Part shown: piece after piece, positions 12,956 through 23,493 of the stretch | Layout of the letters: every line of letters begins with the position of its first letter | Numbering within the stretch: position 1 is the first letter of the stretch | From: Viola odorata | Lineage: Eukaryota > Streptophyta > Magnoliopsida > Malpighiales > Violaceae | Reading direction: 5' to 3' | DNA length: 64,000 nt | Assembly: GCA_963691705.1 (NCBI GenBank) | Contig: OY829537.1 | Location: forward strand, 41,295,514-41,359,513 | The notes under the pieces: model-generated | The model's input: only the letters and a program-made list of their open reading frames with translations | What the model was told of the DNA's origin: nothing | Database searches by the model: none | Translations under genes and position numbers: made by a program

Positions 12956-13779
12956 ATCCGGTTTCCAAATTCTAGGGTTTGGAATTTCTAGGGTTTAAAT
13001 TTGTTTGTAATTTCTAGGGTTTAAATTAGTTTTTGTAATTTAGGGTTTGATGTTTGGGTTGTATTTTGGATGGTTGGGATACGACTTTAATTAACGTGCT
13101 TTTTATTATTTATCACAATTGTTTGGCTTTTATTGTTTGTCTTTTATGGTTTTATTTGTGTAGTAGTTATCATTACTTGGAATAGACGCATCGATAGTAG
13201 CAGTGTTGGAAAACCAAACGGTGATAAAGCTATTGGTGGGAAATGAGTCTTCTGTAATTCCCTAGGTGTCTATTGATTGCCAAAGGACACTATTCCATGT
13301 TATAAAGGGTCTGTATTACTCCTCGTCCTACATCACTTGCTTTTGTTTTTTTTTTCAACTCTAGTTTTCTTAAAAATGATTAACATGGGGTGGAAGGAAT
13401 AATTTGTTGAGGAGTCTCTTACTGCCATCAACAACTCCGGTGAGGCAGGGACAATGTGTTAGTTCAAGAAACGTCACGTTGAAGCAGACCATAAGAGGTT
13501 GCAGAACCATCACCTCTTTTACTTACAGGAGCAGGCACGGATGCAAAATTGGTTCTCCCTCTACCAGGAAGAGGAAGAGGGAGAAGTCTCCGGATGATGA
13601 AGAGGGTCGGGTCTCTAGCAAGTGATTTGGTTGAATGTGTGTTTTGTTTAGTCTTTATGTGTGCCCAGGATGGGATTGAATGGTGTAACCCATTGAACTT
13701 CTAGGTCTTGGTTAATTTTTTTTATAATTTCAATGAAGCTTTGTTTGGTTTGGTAATATGACTTATGTGGTGTTTTTGG

Positions 13780-14010
13780 TTTTGAAATGTAATGCACTTT
13801 AGTTTGGTTGTTTTTTGTTTAGAAATGTAATGCAACTTGGTTGTTTCAACAGATGCAGTTTGGTAATGCAATGCGATTTGGTTAGGGAATGTAATGCACT
13901 TTGGTTTGGTTGTTTTTTGTTTAGAAGTCTAATGCAGTTTGGTTGTTTCAGAAGATGCAGTTTGATAATGAAATGCAGTCTAATTCTTGAGGTGTAGTTT
14001 GGTAATGAAA
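13780..14010 (+). repeat. Short degenerate tandem repeats ('atgcagtttggttgttt')
   Basis: Several diverged units of 'aatgcactttggtttggttgttt' and 'atgcagtttggt' follow each other. The ORF across them is a by-product of the repeat. Confidence 0.55.
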
Positions 14011-14039
14011 TGCAGTTTCAGCAGATACAATTTCCTTTG

Positions 14040-14294
14040 AAGCAAATTAAACTTCAAAACCATTGGCACCTGGTTACATATTACACATTACTTCAACTAA
14101 TATGCATAATGATTAGCATTAATATTACACATTACTTCCAAATATGCATATTAACATAAAATCACATCCATAAGTGCTTAATGCCTTCAACTATGCATTA
14201 ATGCTTACACAATAGTTCCAAATATGCTAGCATTAATATTACACATTACTTCCAAATATGCATATTAACATAAAATCACATCCATAAGTGCATA
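14040..14294 (+). repeat. Tandem repeat array, left part (split by E1)
   Basis: Units of roughly 115-125 bp contain 'tattacacattacttccaaatatgcatattaacataaaatcacatccataagtgc...' in pieces. The array continues after E1 at 30416-30720 with the same unit, so E1 inserted inside it. Confidence 0.8.
14290..14294. repeat. Target site duplication GCATA of E1
   Basis: GCATA at 14290-14294 is repeated at 30416-30420. Confidence 0.9.
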
Positions 14295-14784
14295 TGATAA
14301 GATTTGGATTTCTGAAGAGGGGTAGGTGAGGAAAATGGCCATTCGGAATCTCTGATCTTTGTGTCCAGTGTACCTGCAAAGCGCCGGAGGGGGTCTCCGG
14401 CGTAGACACTCCGATGCTTAAGTTAGTATGGCTATTTGAGATGGTAGGGGTTCGACTAGCAATCTTAGGCTTACCTTTTCACCTTGAATGGTGAGGTATT
14501 TATAGGCAAAATATAGATGTTATCGCTAGGGGGTGGGCGTTATCTTCCCTAGATAATGCCCAAGTTCCTCAAGTGGCGTCATGTCCTACCTAGGATGGGA
14601 TAACGTCGTTAGTGTGGCTAAATAACGTGTGAGACCGCCCCGCTGATGTCGACCATCCCAGGATTCCGTGCGAGGAGAGAGGCGGTAGCCACAGAGGCGG
14701 ACGCCCGATGGGAGCTATAGTGTTCCGACCTTAATGCGGGGTGTAAGGACGAAAATGCCCTTGGAATTGCTTCTATAGTTATCA
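14295..14784 (-). repeat. E1 3' LTR
   Basis: Repeat of 29925-30415. Two hairpins are present with loops GGGGT (14390-14394) and TCCCT (14546-14550). The other LTR has the reverse complement of each loop. A TATA-like 'ctataaatacctc' is readable on the minus strand near 14495. Confidence 0.93.
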
Positions 14785-14825
14785 CAAGCCCAACCGAAAA
14801 CGAGCTCGAGTGTTTACCAAGGGCT
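14785..14825 (-). promoter_or_regulatory. Conserved motif next to the E1 3' LTR
   Basis: On the minus strand this block reads AGCCCTTGGTAAACACTC, then (with differences) GAGCTCGTTTTCGGTTGGGCTTG, ending at the LTR. Nearly the same block precedes the 3' LTRs of E2 (36712-36751) and E6 (1753-1793). No polypurine tract abuts the LTR; a short purine run lies just upstream of the motif (about 14830-14840). Confidence 0.6.
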
Positions 14826-14926
14826 ATCACTCCATTTTCAGCCTTGTTTGTTCCATGGTCTGCAAGGTAACGGGGTGGTGCGATTACCGAGAGACACATC
14901 TTTTCAAACCGCCGTTCCCTTGGGCC

Positions 14927-14934
14927 TATAAATT
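14927..14934 (+). promoter_or_regulatory. TATA-like box of aORF1
   Basis: TATAAATT lies 60 bp upstream of the aORF1 ATG. In E2 the equivalent place has a TATAAAT on the minus strand (36616-36622), 62 bp before its aORF1. Confidence 0.6.
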
Positions 14935-14993
14935 GGATTTTCCATTGCACTAATTCTTCTCATCTTTTCTACATTTCTTCTGTCATTTTCACT

Positions 14994-15377
14994 ATGGATG
15001 AACTGACCAGAAATTTCCTAATCTCTAAGGCTCATACCCTGAAGAATCTCATTGAAGCCGACGTTGGCTTTCTTGAGACCATGCTGATCAAGACTTCTGA
15101 GGACATTCTGGAACTTCAGGGGATGATGACCCCTCTTTTGTCCAGGCAAGGTGCGACTTCCTTGGAATATTTTAGTCCTCTGGAGAGTGTGTCGAAGTTG
15201 ACCGCCGCTGTCTCCCACATCCAGGTGGTTATAACAATGCTGCAGCAAAGGAAGGATATGCTGGGGTGCTGCTTGAAGGGCATGAGAGTTTCTTCATCCG
15301 AACTGACTTATATGGTAGATGCTCTGAGAGAGATTCCTTCGATGCCAGGGGATGATAACGCTGGGTCCAATGCTTGA
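14994..15377 (+). CDS. E1 aORF1: 127-aa conserved protein of the antisense cassette
   Basis: An intact 127-codon ORF beginning MDELTRNFLIS. E2 encodes a homologue of exactly the same length (36171-36554), about two thirds identical by eye, with shared blocks such as TSEDILEL, LEYF-PLES, MLQQRKD and CCLKGMR. It looks all-helical, with no membrane segment or signal peptide. Conservation of length and frame between two old elements suggests past selection at protein level. I do not recognise the family, and no function can be assigned. Confidence 0.75.
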   Translation: MDELTRNFLISKAHTLKNLIEADVGFLETMLIKTSEDILELQGMMTPLLSRQGATSLEYFSPLESVSKLTAAVSHIQVVITMLQQRKDMLGCCLKGMRVSSSELTYMVDALREIPSMPGDDNAGSNA

Positions 15378-15805
15378 CCGCCTTCAACCGCCTTTACATT
15401 TCTTTGTCTTTTCTTTTTATTTCGGATGTATGCTTAGGCCGTTTAGGCCATAAATAAATAAATGACCTTGCTTGTTATCTTCTACTTTCTACTATGCGTG
15501 CATTGTCATATCAGTTGAGGCTGTCCTTAGCCCAATCGAAAATGAGCCCGTCGTTGGTTGGACTTCCATAGCATTTGCTTTCTTCATTCGCCAAATGACG
15601 ATAAATGACCATTTCTTGTCTTAATTACACGCCGCTTTTTCCCTAGTAACTGATTGGGAGGTATTATTAGCACCTCTTAATTAATGCAAATTTTCAACAG
15701 GCGTGATCACGGGATCAGATTCTGTAATTATGATCATTCTTCTCGAAGCGCATTAATTGCTTTTAGAAGGCGTGCGAAAAGGCAGGATCGCCTCTTTGTC
15801 ACGAC

Positions 15806-15812
15806 TATTTAA
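15806..15812 (+). promoter_or_regulatory. TATA-like box of aORF2
   Basis: TATTTAA, 68 bp before the aORF2 ATG. E2 has TATATA at 35751-35756 on the minus strand in front of its copy. Confidence 0.5.
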
Positions 15813-15879
15813 TGGGATTTTTCTTTCTTTTTCCTATTTATCTTCTTCTTATTTCTCTGTGAAAACCATTCATAGTTTC

Positions 15880-16344
15880 ATGGCTGACTCATACTCCATG
15901 GACGTTGTAGAACGTGATTCTCCACAAACTCCTCCTACTTCCCCAGATTCCGACGATCCTTCTCCGCCGCGCCTTAAAAGGCGGTTTTCCCTATGCAAGG
16001 GTCGTAAAAGGTCAAAAAGGAAAATCTCTGAAACACTCGATATTGGTCGTGACACCCATACGCCCACTATGCGGAGGGGTGATGAGCTGTTTTCACATGT
16101 CAACCATTTTACGCCAGGGGGAGAAGTCCCTGTTCACGACGCTAGTTCCAAGGTTACGGCTTCTGCCGTCAAGGAGGGCTCATGCACGACTCCTACGAAG
16201 GGGAAGAGGCCTTCAGAAGACCCTCAGTCGGGGCAAGTTAAAAGGAAGAATCATGAGGAACCTTTTCCTTTACTTGACGAGGAAATACCGTCCTCGGATG
16301 GAGATGATTTCTATTGGCCCTTTTACTGGCTTGATGAGGACTGA
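15880..16344 (+). CDS. E1 aORF2: 154-aa basic/acidic protein of the antisense cassette
   Basis: The start at 15880 is chosen because E2's copy (35656) has its ATG in the same context (MDRDS against MDVVERDS followed by a TPPTSPDSD motif). It has a proline- and serine-rich N-terminus, a lysine/arginine cluster (about residues 35-50) that could be a nuclear localisation signal, and an acidic, aromatic end (DDFYWP...DED). E2's copy ends similarly (IYWPDDD). No family recognised. It lies between aORF1 and aORF3 in both elements. Confidence 0.65.
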   Translation: MADSYSMDVVERDSPQTPPTSPDSDDPSPPRLKRRFSLCKGRKRSKRKISETLDIGRDTHTPTMRRGDELFSHVNHFTPGGEVPVHDASSKVTASAVKEGSCTTPTKGKRPSEDPQSGQVKRKNHEEPFPLLDEEIPSSDGDDFYWPFYWLDED

Positions 16345-16636
16345 CATGCGCGTTAAGTACTTTATAGATGTCGTATGGCTTTTTATGAATGAAGTGACAT
16401 TTTGCATTTTCTCTGTCTTGTTCTTGCATTAACCTCGTGATCATTGGATAATTGACGTTGGGTAATTGACGCGGAACGGTTAATTACTGCGCTACACAAC
16501 TCTCTTTAGCTGTTTTCTTCTAGAATCGTGGGCACTTGGCTTTAAATTTTCTTTTAATGCGCTTCCACGTGTCACCTTCCATCTTGCGCGTGTTTCATTC
16601 TGATTGGCCAATTGGTCGTCTTCGCAAGGTTTGACC

Positions 16637-16643
16637 TTTAAAA
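16637..16643 (+). promoter_or_regulatory. TATA-like box of aORF3
   Basis: CCTTTAAAAGG is centred here, about 195 bp before the aORF3 ATG. E2 has the similar CCTTTAAGAGG on the minus strand (about 34945-34955). Confidence 0.5.
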
Positions 16644-16837
16644 GGAAACAACTTCTTTCTTCTCAAACTTTTACTCGTATTTCGAATTTTTCCTGCTATT
16701 CTCTGCTCTTCTCCTTCTCTCCGAAGAAAATTTTCTCAACTGCTCGTCGACTCAGGCGATCCGTCTGATCTGTTGTCCTTCTTTCTAAGGTACCTTATTT
16801 CACCTTCTCCTGGTTTTCCTTTTACTACCTCTTCACT

Positions 16838-19125
16838 ATGCGTCCCATGAGATCTCAGACTGGCCCTCGGGCGCCTATAGATTCTGAGATCGAGAATACT
16901 GCAAGTGTTTTTACTTGTGAGACCGTTCTGCGGCTCAAGTTAGAGAGTCATGGTATCTCTTTCCCTAGCGGTTATACCGTTATGCTTCCAGAGAGGCATA
17001 TAAGACTTCACGACGTCTTGTGGGGAACTCGTAGGATGTTGTATTTTAAGATGTTTCTTTATAGTTTCCGCCTTCCTGTTCATGCTTCGATAGAGAATAT
17101 ACTGTGCCAATGTAAGATTAACCCGACGTAGATAACACCCTCATCATGGTGTGGTATCTATGCTTTCATCCGCGCCTGCGAAATGAAGAATATTCTTACC
17201 CCTTCTGTCAATTTGTTTCGTAAATTCTTCGGCCTTACTTGTCGCAATGGTCTAGTAAGCGTTACTCCGAGATGGAATGATGCATATACCCAGTCTTTCT
17301 GGCAAAATTTTTGAGAGTTTGAAGAAACCGTTGATGACTGGAAGGGTGGTTTCTTTGTTGTTGAGTTTCCTTCCCACTTGTGGCGTAGGGGCTTTAACCG
17401 GGGCATCACCGATACTGACTGGCTAAAACCGGTCGTCTTGTCTAGGAAGGACTTGGCTCAGGCTAACGCCTTGTTAGAGATGGAGACGCCTTTCCAGATC
17501 CGAAACTTTGCCTTGTACAAGCCTCTATCCGAGTGCTTTGTAGGTGAGTCTTTAAATTCTAGCGTTATCGGCTTTCTTTCTTATTTACTGATGTGGTCTT
17601 TTATAGGAGGCGTTATCTATCAACCGCCCATAGTGGATGACGCTCGTTTGAGAGCCATGCTACCTCCAACAACGTCTTCCTCCGTGCCTCCTAGGGCTCC
17701 AACTGACCATAGCGTCCCGTTAAAGAAAAGAAGAACTTCGAGGGCGGTGCTTCGAAGAGGGTACGGAGCTCCCGCTAGCACTTCTAGTTTTATAGAAAAT
17801 TGGTTACCCGTTCGAGATATAATGCTTGGCTCAGGATCGACAACGGTTGAGATAAAGATTTTCTCATACGAAGGTGAGGACATGGACACGGAGCCTTACC
17901 TTCGATAGGTTTCTAAGGCTCAGCGAATAAGGCTTAGGGAAGAAAAAGAGAGCCAAGTGGGTGAGATTGCTGCGCGTCCTCCTTTAGCGCAAATGACAAG
18001 CCCTGTTCTCTCCGATATTGCTACTTCTTCTGGTAACGTCGAGGGTGTTCCCTCGGTGGGAGCTGGAGTTTCACCAGCGATACCTTCTTTCTCGACTGCT
18101 GCAGTTTTTGCGCCGTCAGCTGAAGCTCCCCCAATAACTGGATCTCCTCCCGTTATCGAGGTTTCTGCGATTCCGGTGAAAATACCGCCGACAACAAATG
18201 CCCCCACCACCGTTGAGACTCCACATTCTCCTATCTCTTCTTGCATTCCTGACGTGGTGGTGCTGGCTCCGAGTTTGAACACGTTTCCTGCTCTGTCAGT
18301 GGGAGTTCCTCAATCGTTATTCTTTACTCCCGTTCAAGGCGTTAACAGTTCTGTTGGCGATTCCGCTCCTTCTATCATCGCCAATCTTTCTACTGAAGGG
18401 CCTCAAGGGGCTCATTCTTTTCAGTTGGACCTGTCGAACTTTAGAATTGACGGGCTTAGGGGTGTCGGACAACCATTTTGGTGGGTGAGATGTTAGGTTC
18501 TCCTGAAGATGAGGAAAAGTTGCTATAGCTTCCTCCCGATATTCAACACGCACGTGTTTTGAATGATTCTTTGGCCTACTTCCGCAAGTTGTATTATTTT
18601 ATCAAGGCTCACGGCGGCAAGTTTCAAGATTCATCTGACACAAAGGGTCAGCTTGATCGTGCGTTGGCCAAAGTAAGGAAGTTAACGCGGCTTCAGAATC
18701 GTACTCAAGCAGAATTGAACGACTATCGCGCCAACTTTACGAGGGAAAGTTCCAAGGGGAAAGCTAAACTCGAGGCCTTGGAGGCTGAGCTGGTGGTGGC
18801 TGAGAAGAAAAAATCTCTCCTTCGTGAAGAGATATTGGCCCGTGACGCGGACTTGGCCAAGGTTCCATCGAGAATAGACTGGTGGAGGAAGAAAACTATG
18901 TGGGCCTTTACCTCCGGGTTCGCGGACTATTATCGCAGTAGGACTTTTGATCCTGCTAAGATAGCCGAGTATGCTTCTTCAAAAATAAATGAGATTGACG
19001 AGAGCAAGGAAGGTCTCCTTTCCTCCGGAGAGGAAAAAGCAGGCGACGATAGTGATACTGAGGCGCTCCCATTATCAGATGATTCAGGCGGTGCGAAAGA
19101 CGCGGAAGGCTCCGCCCTACATTAA
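16838..19125 (+). pseudogene. E1 aORF3: two-exon Transposase_28-like gene, broken
   Basis: Homologue of the open gene in E2 (32590-34763). Exon 1 is 16838-17543 (706 bp, the same length as in E2) and holds the conserved domain (around YFKMFLYSFRLP and KNILTPSVNLFRKF). A 63-bp GT-AG intron follows (17544-17606). Exon 2 has a serine/proline-rich part, a basic patch (KKRRTSRAVLRRG), a coiled coil (about 18650-18840) and an acidic end. Breaks: TAG 17129-17131, TGA 17312-17314, TAG 17906-17908, a deletion near 18475 and a TAG near 18526. The N-terminal part resembles the family called 'putative gypsy type transposon' (Transposase_28); its biochemical role is unknown to me. Confidence 0.75.
17544..17606 (+). 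other. Phase-1 intron of E1 aORF3
   Basis: Donor G|GTGAGT and acceptor TTTTATAG|GA. It has the same position and phase as the introns at 33975-34057 (E2) and 20423-20492 (aORF4). All three interrupt the codon after the ECV/ECF motif. Confidence 0.75.
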
Positions 19126-19552
19126 TTATTGTTTCTTTCTATATTTGAATATTGACGCCATTTGTGTTGCAATAACGCTTGTAATAATAATTAATCTTTG
19201 TAGCATTACCTCCTTCCTTCGTGTTGTCTCGATGGATGCCAGTTAGGATAACGCTCTGTCCCGCGTTATCCTGATCGTTGCGTTATCGCGTTTATTCTGT
19301 CTTGAGAATCGATTTTACTTTTCAGAGCATTTAATACTTGAGAATCCCTCATTAATGCGAGGGGATAAGTCATGATGGTCAGAATGCACGTGTCCCTTTG
19401 TGGAGGTGTCATGAGTTGGCGCCCCCTAGGGGTTGGTAAAATCAAAGCATTTTCTTGCTTTTCTAAAATTGTACTCATTGCGCGTGTCTCTTCCCCCTGA
19501 CGCGTCCCGCACAACGACCGTTGCAACAGTCATTTTGGTTGACCTCTAGGGT

Positions 19553-19559
19553 TATAAAA
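19553..19559 (+). promoter_or_regulatory. TATA box of aORF4
   Basis: TATAAAA about 178 bp before the aORF4 ATG (19731). The upstream region also resembles the E2 sequence at 31979-32390 on the minus strand. Confidence 0.55.
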
Positions 19560-19730
19560 CCTACCATGTGCTTCTTTTCCTTCTTTTGCTATTTCACTTT
19601 TTCCATAGTACTCCAAAGGGCGATTTGCGTTTCTTCTTTCCACCGTTTGGATACTCTGAATTTCTCTTTAGAAAGGTACTTCAGTTCTTCTCTATTACTT
19701 TCTTCTTTTTTAATTTTATCATGGCTAGAA

Positions 19731-22081
19731 CTCGTCGTCCTCGACCCAAATCTATTGGGGAGGAGAAGATTGAAAACATATTTCCACCATCACTTCTTCG
19801 GCCGTGCTCCAGTGGCGGTTAAATGAATATAATCCCCACATTCCTGAAGACTGTTCTATTGAGGTTGCCCCTAATTCGCTCCGTCTCAACAGTTAATTAC
19901 CCGACAACCGTAGAATTTTGTATGCCAAGATGTTTAGCTATGGTTTCTAGTTTCCTCTTGACCCTTTAGTGGTACAACTGTTTACTGAACTTGGTTTAAA
20001 TCCTGCCCAGTTGAGCCCTAATGCATAATGTTGTGTTTACGCCTGCATATAACTCTGTAGATTTAAGGGGATTGCTTCTCACTCCCTTTTATTGCTTCGT
20101 TCCCTTTTTCAATTGTATAGTCGTAGAGGCATAATAGCGATATCGCCCCATTATGATGACGAATCGCTAAAACCCTTCACCTGGAAGCTCATGCATCTTG
20201 AGTCTTTTATTGATAGTTGGAAAAATGGGTTTTTTGTTATCAATCTGCCCGGTCCTTGGTGGAGGACTGACTTTAATCACGACATCAGGGACGGGGCCTG
20301 GGGTAGATGACAACCTCTTCCTTCACCCGAGCAAGGTTGGCTGGATAAACTGCTCGAGTTGAACTTCAGTGTTCATACTCGCAAACTGGCATGCGGGATC
20401 GACCTTCGAGAATGTGTTGAGGGTGAGTGTTTTGCCATTTTCTTTGCTGTTTTGGGAAATACTAACACTGACGTTATCTCATGATTGTGCAGCTCCTCCG
20501 AGTGGCTGGAAGCCCGAGTGCATTAGGAGGTGGGAAAAAAGAGCTCAAAAGAAGAGGGAAAAAGAGGAAGCTGCTGCTGCCGCTGCTAACCTCATTCAAG
20601 CGTCTTCTTCTCAGGTTGGTGAAGGAGCTGCCAACGTTAACCTTGTTTTGGTTCCAACTATTTCTGTTGCCGTTAATGCTGTTCACGCGTCTTCCTCTCG
20701 GCCTCGCGTTACCAAGAAGAGAAAGACAAGAAGCGTTAACGCCCCTGCTCTTCCTTTCGATACAGTTGCTTCTTCAGAAACAGCCGCTGATGAGGCTATT
20801 CCTGTAGGCGTCCCTTCAATTCTCTCATTATCTTAAATGCGTTTTGTGATTGTTTTTCGTCGTTTTTTCTATTTATTTACCTTTTGTGATGTCTCTTTCT
20901 AGGAGACCGCCACTGCTTCCGCTCGTGCTTCTCCAGAGGACAACATGGATCTGTCCTATGTGTTCCAAGAACGTCGTAAGAAGTGACAACATAGCGTGGA
21001 GCCCGAAGGGATGTCGGGGGGTCGCATTATCAGTCAAGAGGAGCGCGGTACTACCTTCATCTCCGAAGGACCTTCTGGTGGCGAATCTTCTGATCCTTTG
21101 AGGATCGCAAAAGTCATTGAGTCCTCCTTTCAGGTTTCGCCTGGTTCCTTCTGCACATCACATCCTCCTTCCGCTTCCCATGTGGTGGGCTTCACCTCCG
21201 ATCTGCTGGAGGTCGATTTTCCACCCTTCCATTCTCATGATACTTTTGGGCTTGGTATGGGGGTGTCTCTTCGCCAACCTCCGTCCCCGACTACCTTGTT
21301 TTTTATTCCCACGACTGCTCACGTATTTCCACCTTTCGAGGGGGAGATTGCCACTCCTCGTCTCATGGCTGATTTGAGTTCGCTAGCCTCTTTCGTGCCC
21401 GTTACTCGTTAGATTGACCATAGTAGCCTGCGTAGGACTGGTTTTGCGACTGTAGGAGGTGACGGCTCTTCCGCGGCTTCTTCGTTTCTGGCTGCTCATG
21501 CGTTATCGCTCCAAGAGGAGGAGGATGCGTTCCTTTCGCAAACTCCCGATGAGCAGCTGCGCTCGGTGCGCTCTAATATATTTTCCTTCTACAGTTTTCA
21601 TTATTGGGCCAAGCATATGATGAGGAAGGTTGCTTCTCTTACCTCTTCCTCCAATGAGCTGCGTGACGCCCACCGTCAGGTTTCAGAAGAACTTGCTAGA
21701 AAGCAAGAAGAAGTGGGGAAGTTATCTAGGGAGCGCCAGGATTTGGCAGAGGCCCTAGCGGCTGTTATGAAAGAGATGGAAAAGGTCCGTGAATAAGAAG
21801 CCGCCAGAGTTACTACGCTCAATGCCGAATTGGCGGCAGAGAGGGATAAGAATGCCGTATTGGAAAAAGAGTCAGCGGAGAAGTGTAAGTGGTACTGCGA
21901 GGAGACTGCAGGCGTCATGGCTGACTCCTTCATAGCGCTTTATGGGTCAGAAGCATTTAACGTTGATGACATTACTCGCGTCTTCAAGGAGAAGTCTGTG
22001 GCCATCACTAATGAAACGTTTTACAGGGTCAAGGCAAAAAATTATGAGGGGCAAGGGGATAATGGGACGGCGGTGCCATAG
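19731..22081 (+). pseudogene. E1 aORF4: second Transposase_28-like gene, broken
   Basis: It starts MARTR, like E2's truncated copy at 31978 (MARTK). It shares the aORF3 layout: an N-terminal domain (around 19820-20420, with LYAKMFSYGF and FKGI), the homologous intron at 20423-20492, then a linker with a lysine-rich patch (about 20520-20570 and 20710), and a C-terminal coiled coil (21630-21900) ending near 22081. It is therefore a paralogue, probably from tandem duplication of the gene in an ancestor. It is broken by at least a frameshift near 19790, stops in the first domain (for example near 19892), a TGA near 20983, a TAG at 21410-21412 and a TAA near 21793. A second intron may end at about 20903 (TTTCTAG|GAG). 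Confidence 0.65.
20423..20492 (+). other. Phase-1 intron of E1 aORF4
   Basis: Donor G|GTGAGT and acceptor TTGTGCAG|CT. It is homologous in position and phase to the aORF3 introns. Confidence 0.7.
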
Positions 22082-23493
22082 GCATCTTTTACCACCTTTT
22101 CTTAATTTTGGGCACTAGCCCATTTTTGTTTCTCTTTTTGAGGCTTTTACCTTTGTAGCCCTTAGGGTTCTTGAACAACCACATATTTTGTTTGCTATCT
22201 CCCTTTACTGTTGATCTTCTTTGTGTTGTTGACACTAATATTGAGATGATGAGGTTCACAATAGATCTAAGTATTATCTGCAGGGCTGCCATTACGCAGC
22301 AAAATCATAGCATTCCAGTGGAGATAGTATAATCATAGAATTACCATATAATTTGTGGACTCATAAGCATGTAATAGTAGATATTTTTCAAGATGTCGTG
22401 GCATGACTAGGCATGCGCATTTCCTTTGCCAGGAATAGAGTGTAGGCATGCAATAACGGATGTTTTCCAAGATATCGCGACATGACTAGGCATGCGCCTT
22501 TCCTCTGCCAGGAATAGAATGTTCTTGCAAGATAACGCTACTTACCAGATAGCTTTGGAGACACTTCTTACGATAATAAGATATCATAACGGATATTACC
22601 CGTGATATGTAGCATACAATCCGTATCGGCAAGAGAAAATATTATGGCATTATCGCCGTATGCGCGCCTTTGAGCGAAGAATATCATTCCCAAGGCGTTG
22701 CTGCCTTGAATATTGTCATTACTACCTTGACAAGATAGTTTGATCAACAGAAGGATTTCAAGAGTGAAGATTTTCATAATGACGCTGTGCTGATGTAGAT
22801 ATTCATCATTAGCAGAAGATGTCATATAGATAAATATAGATGTATCCTTTTCTGTAGGAATATATATCGGAGCAATACAACGCTGTAGAATATACGCCCC
22901 ACTGTTAGGGAGAAGATAATGAGGCGACAACGTTTTACCAATATAGCGGGCAGAAGATATTGTGATATTGCCCTCTTTATTGTTGTCATGTTCGAGGGGT
23001 ATTCCTAGGATATTCACAAATTCCTGTTTGTTCCTCAGATGGAAGATACCTGGCAGTATTTCTTGGATCAAGAGGATTAGTATGATCAATGCCAAAAATA
23101 CCTGGCAGTATTTCTTGGATCAAGATGACAGGGCATGTGCCGACGATAGTATACTCGCCATGTGAATCGTGATAACAGACCGTATGACGTTAGTGCCTGC
23201 ACGGGCGTCGGTCTCTTCCTTATTTCAGTTTTTTGATGATTTTTCTGCAAATTCTCAATTATTGCTTTACTGTGTTAGTAAAATGGCATGCAATGACAAG
23301 TGTTATTTGCCTCTATGAGCATTCACCTGCATGTCTCGGGGTATTATTGGTGTTGCTTTTTCATTCAACCTCGCTGAATCCGGCCTCGCCGAGGCATTAC
23401 TTGTATTATTTTCCAATCCAACCAACTTCACCAGGTATTTACCGTCTGGTTACTTGCTGGGATATCACAATTTGTTCCAATTTTCCACAATTG
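22082..23493. other. E1 spacer between antisense cassette and tandem repeats
   Basis: Non-coding by inspection. It holds a two-fold repeat of 'gcatgactaggcatgcgc..ttcctctgccaggaatag' in pieces (about 22395-22515) and a duplicated 'tacctggcagtatttcttggatcaag' segment (about 23048 and 23099). Confidence 0.5.

Larger units (their letters stand above)
12138..14294 (+). mobile_element. Left half of a decayed MULE (MuDR-like DNA transposon)
   Basis: The putative terminus at about 12138 (GGGGAAATAGTTGTACATAC...) looks like a MULE terminal inverted repeat. Inside lie a GRF zinc-finger gene on + and tandem repeats. The other half continues at 30416 after the E1 insertion and carries a mudrA-type transposase C-terminus on -. 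The opposite terminal repeat is missing because the right half is broken at about 31960. The 23-bp palindrome at 12298-12320 (arms TTGCCGGTTG and CAACCGGCAA) lies in the terminal region. The boundary is uncertain. Confidence 0.5.

Noticed and set aside
15914..16432. 172-aa ORF overlapping aORF2 in another frame
   Set aside because: Shadow frame without conservation in E2; aORF2 frame is supported by both elements.
22568..23095. 175-aa minus-strand ORF in the E1 spacer
   Set aside because: No motif, AT-rich low-complexity translation; lies between pol end and the antisense cassette.
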